A stretch of DNA of 64,000 nucleotides. Origin: JBEKHT01 sp050012135. Lineage in GTDB: Bacteria > Chloroflexota > Anaerolineae > Anaerolineales > RBG-16-64-43. The stretch spans positions 98,024 to 162,023 of the forward strand of contig JBEKHT010000001.1 in the NCBI GenBank assembly GCA_050012135.1. The letters run 5' to 3'. Positions 32,488 through 41,900 of this stretch are shown here, in pieces (within the stretch, counting starts at the first letter, position 1; each line of letters opens with the position of its first letter). Position numbers and translations under genes: made by a program. The notes below the pieces were generated by a model that saw only the letters and a program-made list of their open reading frames with translations, was not told the DNA's origin and did no database searches.

Positions 32488-33475
32488 AACGGGAATGGCC
32501 CGGCCAGAGGGCGCTGAGCTCGTGCGCGTGGAGCGCCTGGTCATGCATTTCCCCGTCCGGGCGGGAGTGTTCCAGCGCATCCGCGGTTGGGTCAAGGCCG
32601 TCGATGATGTCTCCTTCACGGTGCACCGCGGCGAGACCTTGGGCCTGGTCGGCGAGTCCGGTTGCGGCAAGACCACCGTGGGCCGAAGCATTCTGCGCTT
32701 GATCCCCGCCACCTCGGGCAAAGTCTATTTTGGAGAACAGGACGTTTTCCGCCTCTCTCCGGGCGAACTGAAAGCCCTCCGCCGCGACATGCAGATCATC
32801 TTCCAGGATCCCTACTCTTCTCTGGACCCGCGCATGCTGGTCGGGGACAGCATTGCCGAGGGACTGCAGATTCACGGCATCGGCAGCAAGAAAGAACGCT
32901 ACCAGACGATGCTCGAGATGCTGCGCAAGGTAGGCCTGGAGGATTATCACGCCCGTCGATACCCCCACGAGTTCTCGGGGGGCCAGAGACAGCGAATTGG
33001 GATCGCTCGCGCGTTGGCCCTGCGCCCCAAGTTTATTGTGTGCGACGAACCCGTCTCGGCGCTCGATGTCTCGATCCAATCGCAGGTGCTCAATATCCTC
33101 AAGGACCTCCAGAAGGAATTTGGTCTCACCTATCTCTTCATTGCCCACAACCTTTCAGTGGTGGAGCACATATCGGACCGGGTGGTGGTAATGTACCTGG
33201 GCAAGATTGTCGAAATCGCGGAGCGGGAGGATCTCTACCGCAACCCCCTCCACCCCTACACCCAGGCCCTGATGTCGGCCATCCCGGTTCCCAACCCGAA
33301 GCTCAAGCGAGATCGGATTATCCTTTCCGGGGATGTTCCCAGCCCGCTTAATCCCCCTTCCGGCTGCAACTTTCATACACGCTGCCCGGTGGCCATGGCG
33401 ATTTGCTCGCAGGAGGAACCCACGGTGCGGGAGGTCGCGCCGCGCCACTGGGCGAATTGTTGGCGTGTGCAATAG
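32480..33475 (+). CDS. oppF: Second OppF-type ABC transporter ATPase
   Basis: The 331-residue protein starts at a GTG that overlaps the previous gene by eight bases and follows GAGGAG at proper spacing. Walker A (GESGCGKT) is near residues 56-63, Q-loop (IFQDPYSSLDPRM) near 101-113, signature FSGGQRQRI near 156-164, Walker B (FIVCDEP) near 175-181 and H-loop (FIAHNLSVV) near 213-221. In the H-loop the residue after His is Asn, a minor change. CNFHTRCPVA near the end is the expected OppF tail. It works as the partner of the preceding ATPase. Confidence 0.93.
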   Translation: MAETGMARPEGAELVRVERLVMHFPVRAGVFQRIRGWVKAVDDVSFTVHRGETLGLVGESGCGKTTVGRSILRLIPATSGKVYFGEQDVFRLSPGELKALRRDMQIIFQDPYSSLDPRMLVGDSIAEGLQIHGIGSKKERYQTMLEMLRKVGLEDYHARRYPHEFSGGQRQRIGIARALALRPKFIVCDEPVSALDVSIQSQVLNILKDLQKEFGLTYLFIAHNLSVVEHISDRVVVMYLGKIVEIAEREDLYRNPLHPYTQALMSAIPVPNPKLKRDRIILSGDVPSPLNPPSGCNFHTRCPVAMAICSQEEPTVREVAPRHWANCWRVQ

Positions 33476-33527
33476 GCCAGAACCCTTCTTCCGATCGCTG
33501 CTCTTGCCCCCAGCGCACACTTGACCG

Positions 33528-34448
33528 ATGACGGACATCCAACGCCCCCGGGGCCGGCTTCATCCTCTCCTGCGAGTAATCTTGTATCTTCTCACGACGG
33601 TTGTCTTGGGGCAGCTCGTCGTGGGCCTGTTGCTTGGAGTGGCGCTCGCGGCGATCACCTTCCTCCTGAGGCCCCTGCGCTCCGAGTTGCTGGCCGACTG
33701 GATGCGAATGGTCGAGGCCAACCAGATCCCCACCGGCCTGCTCTTTCTCTCGGTGGTGGTCGACTTGGCCTGGATCGTCGCCGTGACCTGGATCTTCCTG
33801 CGGGGGCTGAATCGGGAGGGCTGGGCCTCCATCGGGCTCCGTCCCGGGGACTTCCTGGCGAGCAGCCTTTTGGGCCTCGCCCTCGGAGGGGCGACGTTCT
33901 TCCTGGTCGGCCTGGTTTTCTGGATTGAGGGGTGGGCCCAATTCACCTGGGACCGGCCGCTGGCTGGCCTGGCGAGCATGGTGGCCGTGGTCCTGCCGGC
34001 GGCCGTCGCGGAGGAGATCGCCTTTCGAGGTTACGTCCTGGGCACGCTTCGGCGTTGGAAGGGCTGGCCATTGGGGATTGGGCTTTCCTCCGTGCTCTTT
34101 TCTCTCGCCCACGGCCTCAACCCCAGTCTCAATTGGCTGGCCCTGCTCAACATCGCCCTGGCGGGGCTGGCTTTTTCTCTGGCTGTGCGCTGGAAGGGCA
34201 CTCTCTGGCTACCGCTTGGCTTTCATTTTGCCTGGAACTACGCCCAGGGGCCCGTGCTGGGCCTGCCGGTCAGTGGCCTCACGGCGTTTGGGGTGGGTTC
34301 AACCTCCCGGCTGGTCGGTCCGGTCCTGTGGACCGGGGGTAGTTTTGGCCCGGAAGGAGGATTAACGGTGACCGCCGTGGTCGGGGCGGCTTGCGTGATC
34401 CTGTGGGTTCTCAGTCGGATGAGGGCAGGGAGAAAGCCGGCGGAGTAA
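33528..34448 (+). CDS. CPBP-family intramembrane metalloprotease
   Basis: The 306-residue protein has about eight membrane helices. The Abi/CPBP (Rce1-like) motifs are present: EEIAFRGYV near residues 163-171, FSLAHGLN near 191-198, and GFHFAWN near 228-234. The paired Glu, and the two later His residues, form the predicted metal site inside the membrane. Substrates are unknown; family members cleave CAAX-like or other membrane peptides, and some give bacteriocin self-immunity. It lies alone after the opp genes with a 52-base gap. Confidence 0.9.
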   Translation: MTDIQRPRGRLHPLLRVILYLLTTVVLGQLVVGLLLGVALAAITFLLRPLRSELLADWMRMVEANQIPTGLLFLSVVVDLAWIVAVTWIFLRGLNREGWASIGLRPGDFLASSLLGLALGGATFFLVGLVFWIEGWAQFTWDRPLAGLASMVAVVLPAAVAEEIAFRGYVLGTLRRWKGWPLGIGLSSVLFSLAHGLNPSLNWLALLNIALAGLAFSLAVRWKGTLWLPLGFHFAWNYAQGPVLGLPVSGLTAFGVGSTSRLVGPVLWTGGSFGPEGGLTVTAVVGAACVILWVLSRMRAGRKPAE

Positions 34449-34495
34449 CACCGGGCCCGATGCGATCCGCTTCGCGCCAGGGGAGTTGGAGGGCA

Positions 34496-34504
34496 TGTTA
34501 CAAT
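34496..34504 (+). promoter_or_regulatory. Extended -10 promoter upstream of tRNA-Gln
   Basis: TGT-TACAAT at 34496-34504 is a plausible extended -10. The predicted transcript would carry about 160 bases before the tRNA. That leader contains GTGCGGA and TCCGCAC arms (near 34554 and 34596) but no gene I recognise. Confidence 0.4.
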
Positions 34505-34672
34505 CCTCTGGGTCGCCGATCGCGATGATCTGCACAGACCAGGGGGCGGCCACGTGCGGATGCCGACGTGGACGGGAAGGTTAGTCGATCGCCCTCCGCA
34601 CGAGTCGGTCCATCCCGGAAGGCCTCCTCAGGAATAAGTCGGCCCAACAATTCATGGAAGGTTCCCCTTTGT

Positions 34673-34743
34673 TGGGGCGTGGTGCAAAGGCAGCACACCG
34701 GACTTTGAATCCGTGGATCTAGGTTCGAATCCTGGCGCCCCAG
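34673..34743 (+). tRNA. tRNA-Gln (anticodon TTG)
   Basis: The cloverleaf closes with acceptor arms TGGGGCG (34673-34679) and CGCCCCA (34736-34742) plus discriminator G. The D-stem is GTGC/GCAC, the anticodon loop CTTTGAA gives TTG at 34705-34707, and the T-arm is CTAGG-TTCGAAT-CCTGG. The top pair of the anticodon stem is a C-T mismatch (position 27 with 43). The 3' CCA is not encoded, since CCT follows. The variable loop is four bases. It reads CAA codons, with CAG by wobble. Confidence 0.95.
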
Positions 34744-34894
34744 CCTCAGCTTTTCTCCTTCCGGCTCCCGCTCGAGACTTGGTCTCCTGGAGCGTAGCGG
34801 TCCATCCCAGCGCCCCGGGGAAGAGGGTGCGCTCCTCTCACTCACTGAAACGCGATCCTCACGAAAGCTCTCCCCCAGCGTCTTTGAAGGTGAC

Positions 34895-36253
34895 ATGATG
34901 ACTACTCGAGGCATCGTACTCGCCGCAGGGCTTGGCATCCGCATGAAATCGGAGATCCCCAAGGTCCTTCATCTCCTGGGAGGACGAGCGCTTATCCACT
35001 ATGCCCTGGAAGCGGTAGGGGAAGCCACGGGTTCTCCGCCCGCGTTGGTCATCGGGCCTGGGGCCGACCGAATTCGCGAGGAGGTGGGTCCGGCGGCGCA
35101 ATTCGTTGTTCAGGAGGAGATCCTGGGCACGGCCCACGCCGTTCGACAGGTGCAGGGTCTTCTGGCGGGGCAGGCCGACTCCATTCTGATCGCCTACGGA
35201 GACATGCCGCTTCTGACCGCCCCGACGCTCCGAGGTCTGATCGAGGCCGCCTCCCGGCACCCTGGGCCGCTGGCCTTCTTGGTGGGTCAAGGGGGGGAGG
35301 CCAGAGGCTTTGGCCGTGTCCTGCGCGACCGGCTGGGTCGCGTGCGGAAGGTGATCGAAGAGGCCCAGGCCACGCCGGAGGAGCTCGCGACGGAGGAGAT
35401 CAACCTGGGAGTGTACTGTGTCCGCGAGGCATGGCTGTGGGAGGCTCTGGCCCGGGTCCGACCCTCCCCCCAGGGGGAATACTACTTGACCGGCTTGATC
35501 GAAATGGCGAGCGAGTCGGGGGCGGGCGCCCAGGCCATCCCCGTCCGGGATCCGGATGAGTGGATCGGGATTAACACCCGCGTTCACCTGGCTCAGGCGG
35601 AGGCCGCCTTGAGAGGCCGCACGAATCACCGCTGGATGGAATCCGGCGTGACGCTGGTCGATCCCGCGACCACCTACATTGGCCCCGAGGTCGGGATCGG
35701 CGCGGATACGGTGATCCTCCCCAACACGCATCTGGAAGGGGCGACCCAGGTCGGGCGGGATTGCTGGATTGGGCCGAACACCTTGGTGCGTGAAAGCCAC
35801 ATCGGCAACGGCTGCCGGATCGAGGCCTCGGTTCTGGAAGAGGCAACCCTCGAGGAGCAGGTCCAGGTGGGGCCCTTTGCCCATTTGCGTTCGGGGGCCC
35901 ATCTGGCGCCGGGCGTCCACATGGGCAACTTCGGCGAGGTCAAGAACTCTTATCTGGGTCCCGGGACAAAGATGGGGCACTTCAGCTACGTTGGGGATGC
36001 GCAAGTGGGGCCGGAGGTGAACTTGGGGGCGGGAACCGTCACCTGCAACTTTGATGGCCGACGGAAGAACCCGACCGAGATCGGCGAGGGGGCCTTCATT
36101 GGAAGCGATACGATGTTGGTGGCGCCGATCCGGGTGGGCAAGGGGGCTCGCACCGGGGCCGGCTCGGTGGTGACGCGGGATGTGCCGGATCACACCTTGG
36201 CCGTTGGTGCGCCGGCTCGCAATCTGCGCCGCCTGGAGCCGCGGGATGAATGA
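34895..36253 (+). CDS. glmU: Bifunctional UDP-GlcNAc pyrophosphorylase / GlcN-1-P acetyltransferase
   Basis: GlmU makes UDP-GlcNAc for peptidoglycan and other glycans. The 452-residue protein has an N-terminal nucleotidyltransferase domain with LAAGLGIRMKSEIPKVLH near residues 9-26, where Ile replaces the usual Thr of the GTR loop. AYGDMPLL near 107-114 and GEYYLTGLIEMA near 197-208 follow. A linker leads to a left-handed beta helix of hexapeptide repeats, including LRSGAHLAPGVHMGNFGEVKNS near 332-353 and the acetyltransferase region with AGTVTCNFDG near 379-388. Two adjacent ATG codons are possible starts. The stop overlaps the next gene by eight bases. Confidence 0.95.
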   Translation: MMTTRGIVLAAGLGIRMKSEIPKVLHLLGGRALIHYALEAVGEATGSPPALVIGPGADRIREEVGPAAQFVVQEEILGTAHAVRQVQGLLAGQADSILIAYGDMPLLTAPTLRGLIEAASRHPGPLAFLVGQGGEARGFGRVLRDRLGRVRKVIEEAQATPEELATEEINLGVYCVREAWLWEALARVRPSPQGEYYLTGLIEMASESGAGAQAIPVRDPDEWIGINTRVHLAQAEAALRGRTNHRWMESGVTLVDPATTYIGPEVGIGADTVILPNTHLEGATQVGRDCWIGPNTLVRESHIGNGCRIEASVLEEATLEEQVQVGPFAHLRSGAHLAPGVHMGNFGEVKNSYLGPGTKMGHFSYVGDAQVGPEVNLGAGTVTCNFDGRRKNPTEIGEGAFIGSDTMLVAPIRVGKGARTGAGSVVTRDVPDHTLAVGAPARNLRRLEPRDE

Positions 36254-37562
36254 AGCGGGCCTGGGGCCGAACCCTTGGGTTTGGGTACCTCCCCTGGTTC
36301 TCTTCCTCCTGAACTGTGCCGTCGCGTCGGGTCGCGCCGCCCTCGTCAATGCGCACCGTCCTCAGCTCGCTCTCTGGCGGGAGGCCGGTCAAGCCGGGGC
36401 TTCGCTGGCAGAGCGAGTGGCCGGGGAATCCCGCCGTCTCATTACGGCCTCGCGCACGGCGCAGATGGTCCTGCGAGTAGCCCTGGTAATTGCCTTCGTC
36501 CGCCTAGCCGACGCCGTGTGGATCCCCCTGCACTCGACGTGGTTGGGCACACTCGCGGCGGAGATCGCTGGTCTGCTTCTGATCGCGTTTCTGATGGCGT
36601 CGGGTGAAACCCTGGCGGAAACCCTGGCCATACGCGCTCCAGACCGGGCCAGCCTTTTTTTCGCCCCTCTGATGGCGGGGCTGGAAGTCTTGTTTTCCCC
36701 CTTTGCGTGGATTGTGTTGAGGTTGGGGGGAGGTCCGAGCGGGCCGAAAGGCGGAGCCGCAGTCGTGACCGAAGAGGAGATCAAGACCCTGATTGAAGTC
36801 GGGAGGGAGGGGGGAACGATTGAACCGACGGAGAAAGCGATGCTTCTCTCGATCTTCCAACTCGGGCATACCCTGGTGCGAGAAGTGATGACGCCCCGCA
36901 TGGACCTGCAGGCCGTCGAGATGCGTGCGACCGTTCCGCAATGCGTGGATCTGTTGCTCCCTCACGGTCATTCCCGTCTGCCCGTATTTGATCAAAGCAT
37001 CGACCACGTGGTTGGGTTGGTCCACGCCAAGGATCTGCTGCGCGCTATGCGCGAGGGCGGGCGAACGAGCTTGCAGGAGCTCCTGCGACCGATCTATTTC
37101 GTGCCCGAAGCCAAGCCGGCGGGGGAGCTCCTGGCCGAGCTTCAATCTCAGCATATTCATATGGCCGTTGTCGTCGACGAGTACGGAGGCACAGCGGGAT
37201 TGGTGACCATCGAAGACTTGCTGGAAGAGATCGTGGGAGAAATCCGCGATGAATATGATGCGGGCGAGGAGGCCCCGGTTGTCCGACTGGCCAGCCAGGA
37301 ATACTTGCTCGACGCCCGAATGAACCTCGCCGACGTCAATGAGGTTCTGGGAACCCATCTCTCCGATGAATTCGGGGACACGCTGGGGGGATTGCTCTAC
37401 GCCCAACTGGGCAAGGTGCCTGAGCGAGGGGAATCGGCCTGGGCCGAAGGATACCGCCTGGTCGTAGAACAAATCTCGGGTCGCCGCATCCGAAAGGTCC
37501 GTGCCGTGCGCATCTCGGAAAACCTCGATCCACCCACCAAGGAGGTGGAGCGTGAGCCCTGA
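36246..37562 (+). CDS. Second CNNM/CorC-family membrane protein
   Basis: This 438-residue paralogue of the gene at 1157 has an N-terminal hydrophobic domain (helices near residues 10-28, 75-95, 98-120 and 138-160). It then has a CBS pair with REVMTPRMDL near 215-224 and the DEYGGTAGLVTIEDLLEEIVGE motif near 310-331, and a C-terminal CorC_HlyC domain. The N-terminal domain lacks an obvious conserved DUF21 glycine-rich start, so the membrane part has diverged from the first copy. The start overlaps glmU by eight bases. Its own stop overlaps cdd by 11 bases, so glmU-corC-cdd are probably one operon. Confidence 0.88.
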   Translation: MNEAGLGPNPWVWVPPLVLFLLNCAVASGRAALVNAHRPQLALWREAGQAGASLAERVAGESRRLITASRTAQMVLRVALVIAFVRLADAVWIPLHSTWLGTLAAEIAGLLLIAFLMASGETLAETLAIRAPDRASLFFAPLMAGLEVLFSPFAWIVLRLGGGPSGPKGGAAVVTEEEIKTLIEVGREGGTIEPTEKAMLLSIFQLGHTLVREVMTPRMDLQAVEMRATVPQCVDLLLPHGHSRLPVFDQSIDHVVGLVHAKDLLRAMREGGRTSLQELLRPIYFVPEAKPAGELLAELQSQHIHMAVVVDEYGGTAGLVTIEDLLEEIVGEIRDEYDAGEEAPVVRLASQEYLLDARMNLADVNEVLGTHLSDEFGDTLGGLLYAQLGKVPERGESAWAEGYRLVVEQISGRRIRKVRAVRISENLDPPTKEVEREP

Positions 37563-37986
37563 GGAATGCAGCGAACTCGTTCGGTCCGCACGTTTATCCC
37601 GGGAGAACGCGTATGCCCCCTACTCGCGTTACGCCGTGGGAGCCGCGCTGCTTTCGGAGTCGGGAGCCCTCTACCGGGGAGCGAATGTGGAGAACGCCGC
37701 CTATCCGACGGGTTTGTGCGCAGAGCGGGTCGCACTCTTCTCCGCCGTGGCCTCGGGTGAGCGCAGGTTTCGGGGGATCGCCGTCGTGACCCAGGATGGG
37801 GGTTTCCCTTGCGGAGCCTGCCGGCAGGCGCTCGCGGAATTCGGACCCAGCTTGGAAATTCTGGTGGCGGATGAGTCCGAGAAGATCCGCTGGGCCGGGA
37901 CCCTGTCTGAACTGTTGCCACACGTCTTCAATGCCGAGAGCCTGCGAAGCTCTCAGCGGGATACCCCTCCCGGCCTCGGGCAGTAG
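37552..37986 (+). CDS. cdd: Cytidine deaminase
   Basis: This zinc enzyme converts cytidine and deoxycytidine to uridine forms for salvage. The 144-residue length suits the homotetrameric type. Substrate and zinc motifs are NVENAAYPTGLCAERVALFSA near residues 45-65, which contains the Cys-Ala-Glu catalytic box, and PCGACRQALAEF near 86-97, which supplies the other two zinc Cys. The GTG start has GGAGG six bases upstream and lies inside the end of the previous gene. The last 15 residues are non-conserved. Confidence 0.94.
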   Translation: MSPEECSELVRSARLSRENAYAPYSRYAVGAALLSESGALYRGANVENAAYPTGLCAERVALFSAVASGERRFRGIAVVTQDGGFPCGACRQALAEFGPSLEILVADESEKIRWAGTLSELLPHVFNAESLRSSQRDTPPGLGQ

Positions 37987-38030
37987 GGCCTCTCCGAGGC
38001 GTGAAGTGCGCCTGGAAAGCGTGTGAGCGG

Positions 38031-38810
38031 ATGAGCCGGGCGAGTCGCGAGCGGGTCTATCGAACGGAAGCGATCATTCTTCGGCGTCGAAACTGGGGAG
38101 AAGCCGACCGAATCCTCACCCTCTTCTCTCCCCTGCGGGGCAAGTTCCGGGCCAAAGCGGTTGGCGTTCGCAAGCCCCGCTCGCGCAAGGCGGGTCACCT
38201 GGAACCCTTCACGCGGACCATGCTCCTGCTGGCAAGAGGTCGGGAACTGGACATCATTACGCAGGCCGAGACCGTGGAGGCCTATCGCGCGCTGCGGGAG
38301 GACTTGGTCCGCCTGGCGTCGGCAACTTATGCCGCCGAGCTTCTCGACCGGTTCTCGCCGGAGGAAGTCGAAAACCTGAAGGCCTATGAGCTCTTGGGCT
38401 CCACCTTGGGAGCCCTCTGCCGGGCCTCTGCGGTGGAACCCATCTTGCGCTCCTACGACCTGCACCTTCTGGAGGCTTTGGGCTATCGTCCCCAATTGGG
38501 TTCCTGCACGGTTGGCCAGGAGGACATTCTCCCCCAGGACCAGTTCTTTAGTCCCTCCCGGGGAGGGGTGGTATGCCCAACGTGCGCCAGCTTGGCTCCT
38601 GACTCTCAGCCTCTGTCACTGGGAGCCTTGAGAGTCATGCGCCATCTTCAGCGGGAGAATCTTGGCGCGGTGGAGAACCTCAAGGTCAGCCCGAAGGTAG
38701 CCGCGGAGGTCGAGCTCATCCTCCAGGGCTACATCCTGCACCTGCTGGAACGGCCCCTGAAGTCTCCACCCTTCCTGCATGAGGTCGCAGGGGCGGGCCC
38801 TCTTCGCTGA
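38031..38810 (+). CDS. recO: DNA repair protein RecO
   Basis: RecO anneals single strands and helps load RecA with RecR in gap repair. The 259-residue protein has an N-terminal OB fold with YRTEAIILRRRNWGEADRILTLFSP near residues 10-34. A helical middle region carries a Cys pair (VCPTC near 180-184) that resembles the zinc element seen in many RecO proteins. The ATG at 38031 was chosen; a GTG at 38001 in the same frame would add ten residues but has poor spacing. The start codon lies 45 bases after cdd. Confidence 0.9.
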   Translation: MSRASRERVYRTEAIILRRRNWGEADRILTLFSPLRGKFRAKAVGVRKPRSRKAGHLEPFTRTMLLLARGRELDIITQAETVEAYRALREDLVRLASATYAAELLDRFSPEEVENLKAYELLGSTLGALCRASAVEPILRSYDLHLLEALGYRPQLGSCTVGQEDILPQDQFFSPSRGGVVCPTCASLAPDSQPLSLGALRVMRHLQRENLGAVENLKVSPKVAAEVELILQGYILHLLERPLKSPPFLHEVAGAGPLR

Positions 38811-38851
38811 CCGCGGGTTTCGCCTCGGCGAGGCTGCGGTTGGCTCTCCGT

Positions 38852-38860
38852 TGTTATAAT
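38852..38860 (+). promoter_or_regulatory. Extended -10 promoter of glyQS
   Basis: TGT-TATAAT at 38852-38860 is a perfect -10 with a TGn extension. No -35 match is seen at normal spacing. The start would be near 38867, about 54 bases before the glyQS ATG. Confidence 0.65.
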
Positions 38861-38920
38861 CGTGGCTCCATTATCTCAGCACAAGGATCCTCAAGCGCCA
38901 GCCGAGGAAGACAGGCCCTC

Positions 38921-41900
38921 ATGACCCCACCCACCTTTCAGCGGGTTATTCTCGACTTGCAGGAATTCTGGGAGCGCCAGGGATGTCTGATCTGGCAGCC
39001 CTACTACACCCAGGTCGGAGCAGGCACCATGAACCCGGCGACCTTCCTGCGAGTGCTTGGCCCGGAGCCCTGGCGGGTCGCCTATGTGGAACCCTCGGTC
39101 CGTCCGGCGGATGGTCGTTACGGCGAGAACCCCAACCGCCTGGGCCAGTACTACCAGTTCCAGGTGATCTTGAAACCGGACCCGGGCAACCCGCAGGAGA
39201 TCTTTCTCGATTCGCTGGAGGCCCTTGGGATTCCACTCAAGGAACACGACATTCGTTTCGTCGAGGACAACTGGGAGCAGCCCGCCCTGGGAGCCTGGGG
39301 ACTGGGCTGGGAAGTCTGGCTGGACGGACAGGAAATCGCACAGTTCACCTACTTTCAGCAAGCCGGAGGCGTTCCCCTGGAAGTGCCCTCCGTGGAGATT
39401 ACCTACGGCATCGAGCGCATCCTCATGACGCTCCAGAAGGTTTCCCACTTCAAGGAGATCCGCTGGGTCGCGGACGTCACCTATGGGGACGTGCTCTTGC
39501 AGAGCGAGCAGGAGCACAGTCGCTACAACTTCGAGACGGCGGATGTTGGGCGCCTGCGAGCTGCTTATGGGCTGTTCGCGGAGGAGGCTCGCGCGGCCCT
39601 GGCGGCCGGTCTGGTTCTGCCGGCCCACGACTACGTGCTCAAGTGCTCCCACACCTTCAATGTCATGGATGCGCGCGGTTCAGTCGGGGTCACCGAGCGG
39701 GCGCACTTCTTTGGACAAATGAGACAGCTTGCCTCCCAGGTGGCGCGGGCCTACCTGGATCAGCGCCGGGCGCTGGGGTTTCCGCTGGCCAGCAAGTTTC
39801 CGAGACCGAACCCAGAGCCCCTGCCCAGAGCGCAAGCGGCGACCGGGCTGCCCGGGGAAGCGGCCAGCCTGGGCCCGGCCCCCTTCCTGCTCGAAATCGG
39901 AACGGAGGAGCTGCCTTCCGGCGACCTGGACCAGGCCCTGGAGCAACTCGGATCGGCCTTCCGTCGCCTCGTATTGGATGCCCATCGCCTCCCCTACCGC
40001 GGCTTGGAGATTCTCGGTACCCCTAGGCGCTTGGTCATCCATGTCGACGAGATGGCCCCTCGCACGGAGGCCAGCCGAGAGTTGGTCAAGGGTCCAGCGG
40101 AGACGGCGGCCTTCGACCCGGAGGGAAAGCCCACCCCGGCGCTGTTGGGCTGGGCTCGCAAGAATGGCATTGGAGAGGCGGCCCTCGGCCCGGGTCTGAT
40201 CCGGGAGATTGGAGGGCGGCGGTATGTTGCCCTGGAGGTTGCCGTGGAGGGGGAGGGCACGGTCGACTTGCTGGCCGCCCTTCTGCCGGTCGTCCTGGGT
40301 GAGATCCGTTTTGACAAGACCGTGCGTTGGAACGCGACGGGGGTTCCCTTCTCGCGGCCGATCCGCTGGTTGGTGGCGCTGTTTGGCGGCCGGGTGGTCG
40401 AGTTCGAGTTCGCGGGCGTGAGAAGCGACCGCGTCACGCGAGGCCTGAGGCTTTCGGCCGCGGAAGAAATCGTGGTCGCGACGCCGCCGTCCTATTTTGA
40501 GGGGATGAAGGCGGAGGGCATCGAGCTTTCCGTCCCGCTCCGGCGGGCCGAGATCTGGAGTCAGGTTGGAACGCTTGCCCGGGAGGCGGGCGGAACGATC
40601 CGCGAGGACCCAAGATTGCTGGCGGAAGTTGCCAATCTGGTGGAATCTCCCCGCGCCCTGCGTGGGTCGTTTGACCCCGCCTACCTGGACCTGCCCCCCG
40701 AAGTTCTGGTCTCGGTGATGAAGAGACATCAGAGATACTTCCCCATTGAGAAGAAGGGAAAGCTCCTGCCCTACTTCGTGACGGTGCGGAATGGGGACGA
40801 CCGAGGCGTGGAGATGGTGCGAGAGGGTAACGAGCACGTGCTGCGGGCGCGATTCGCGGACGCGGAGTACTTCATCCGCGAAGATCGCAAGCATCCCTTG
40901 GAGCAGTTCCTTCCCCGTCTGGGCACCCTGACCTTCCAGACCCGCCTAGGATCGATGCTCGAGAAATCGCGCCGGGTCGAAACGTTGGTAGAGGGGCTGA
41001 TCCCTCTGGTCGGCCTGGCGCCTGTGCAGGCGGAGGCGGCGCGAAGGGCAGCGCATCTGTGCAAAGCCGACCTGGTCACGCAAATGGTGGTTGAGATGAC
41101 TTCCCTGCAGGGGGTGATGGGCCGATATTATGCGCTGGACTCAGGCGAGAGCCCGGAAACCGCCCTGGCCATCTATGAGCACTATTTGCCCCGAGGCGCC
41201 GAGGATGAACTGCCTCAATCGGGGGCAGGCGTGGCCGTGGGCTTGGCGGATCGACTCGATTCGCTGGCCGGCCTTTTTGCGGTGGGCCTGGTCCCCTCGG
41301 GGACCAGCGACCCATTTGCACTGCGTCGGGCGGCGATCGGGATCGTGCAGACCCTAATCTCGCGTGCAATTTCTTTCGACCTGCGCCGAGGAATTGACCT
41401 GGCCGTGGCTCTCCAGCCGGTCGCGGTGACGACGGAAGTGCCGGTTGAGGTGTTTGAATTCCTGCTGGGAAGGTTGAAGGCCGTTCTGAGTGATTCGGGT
41501 CTGCGCCACGACGTGGTGGAGGCCGTTGTCGCGGAATGCGGGCACGATCCGCACCAGGCGCGCGAGATGGCGCTCGAGCTCACTCACTGGATGCAGAGAT
41601 CCGATTGGCCGCAGATTCTCGCGGCCTACGCCCGCTGCGTTCGCATCACCCGGGATTTTCGCGAGAGTTTCGCGGTCGAACCGCAACGGTTTGCAATCTC
41701 GGCCGAAGCAGAATTGTGGGAGGCGGTTCAGCGCCTTGAGTCCCTGGCCCGGGATTTGGTGGCGCGCCACACATGGACTTTGAATGGCTGGCTGGAGGCA
41801 TTCGTCCCGATGGTCCCGAGGATCTCAAAGTTCTTTGAGGATGTGCTGGTCATGGCCGAAGAGGAGCCCTTGCGCAAGAATCGACTGGGACTCCTGCAGC

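Noticed and set aside
34859..36349. 496-codon minus-strand open frame across glmU.
   Set aside because: It is antisense to a clear glmU gene and has unnatural composition (many Pro, Gly, Arg and His), as expected for shadows in GC-rich DNA.
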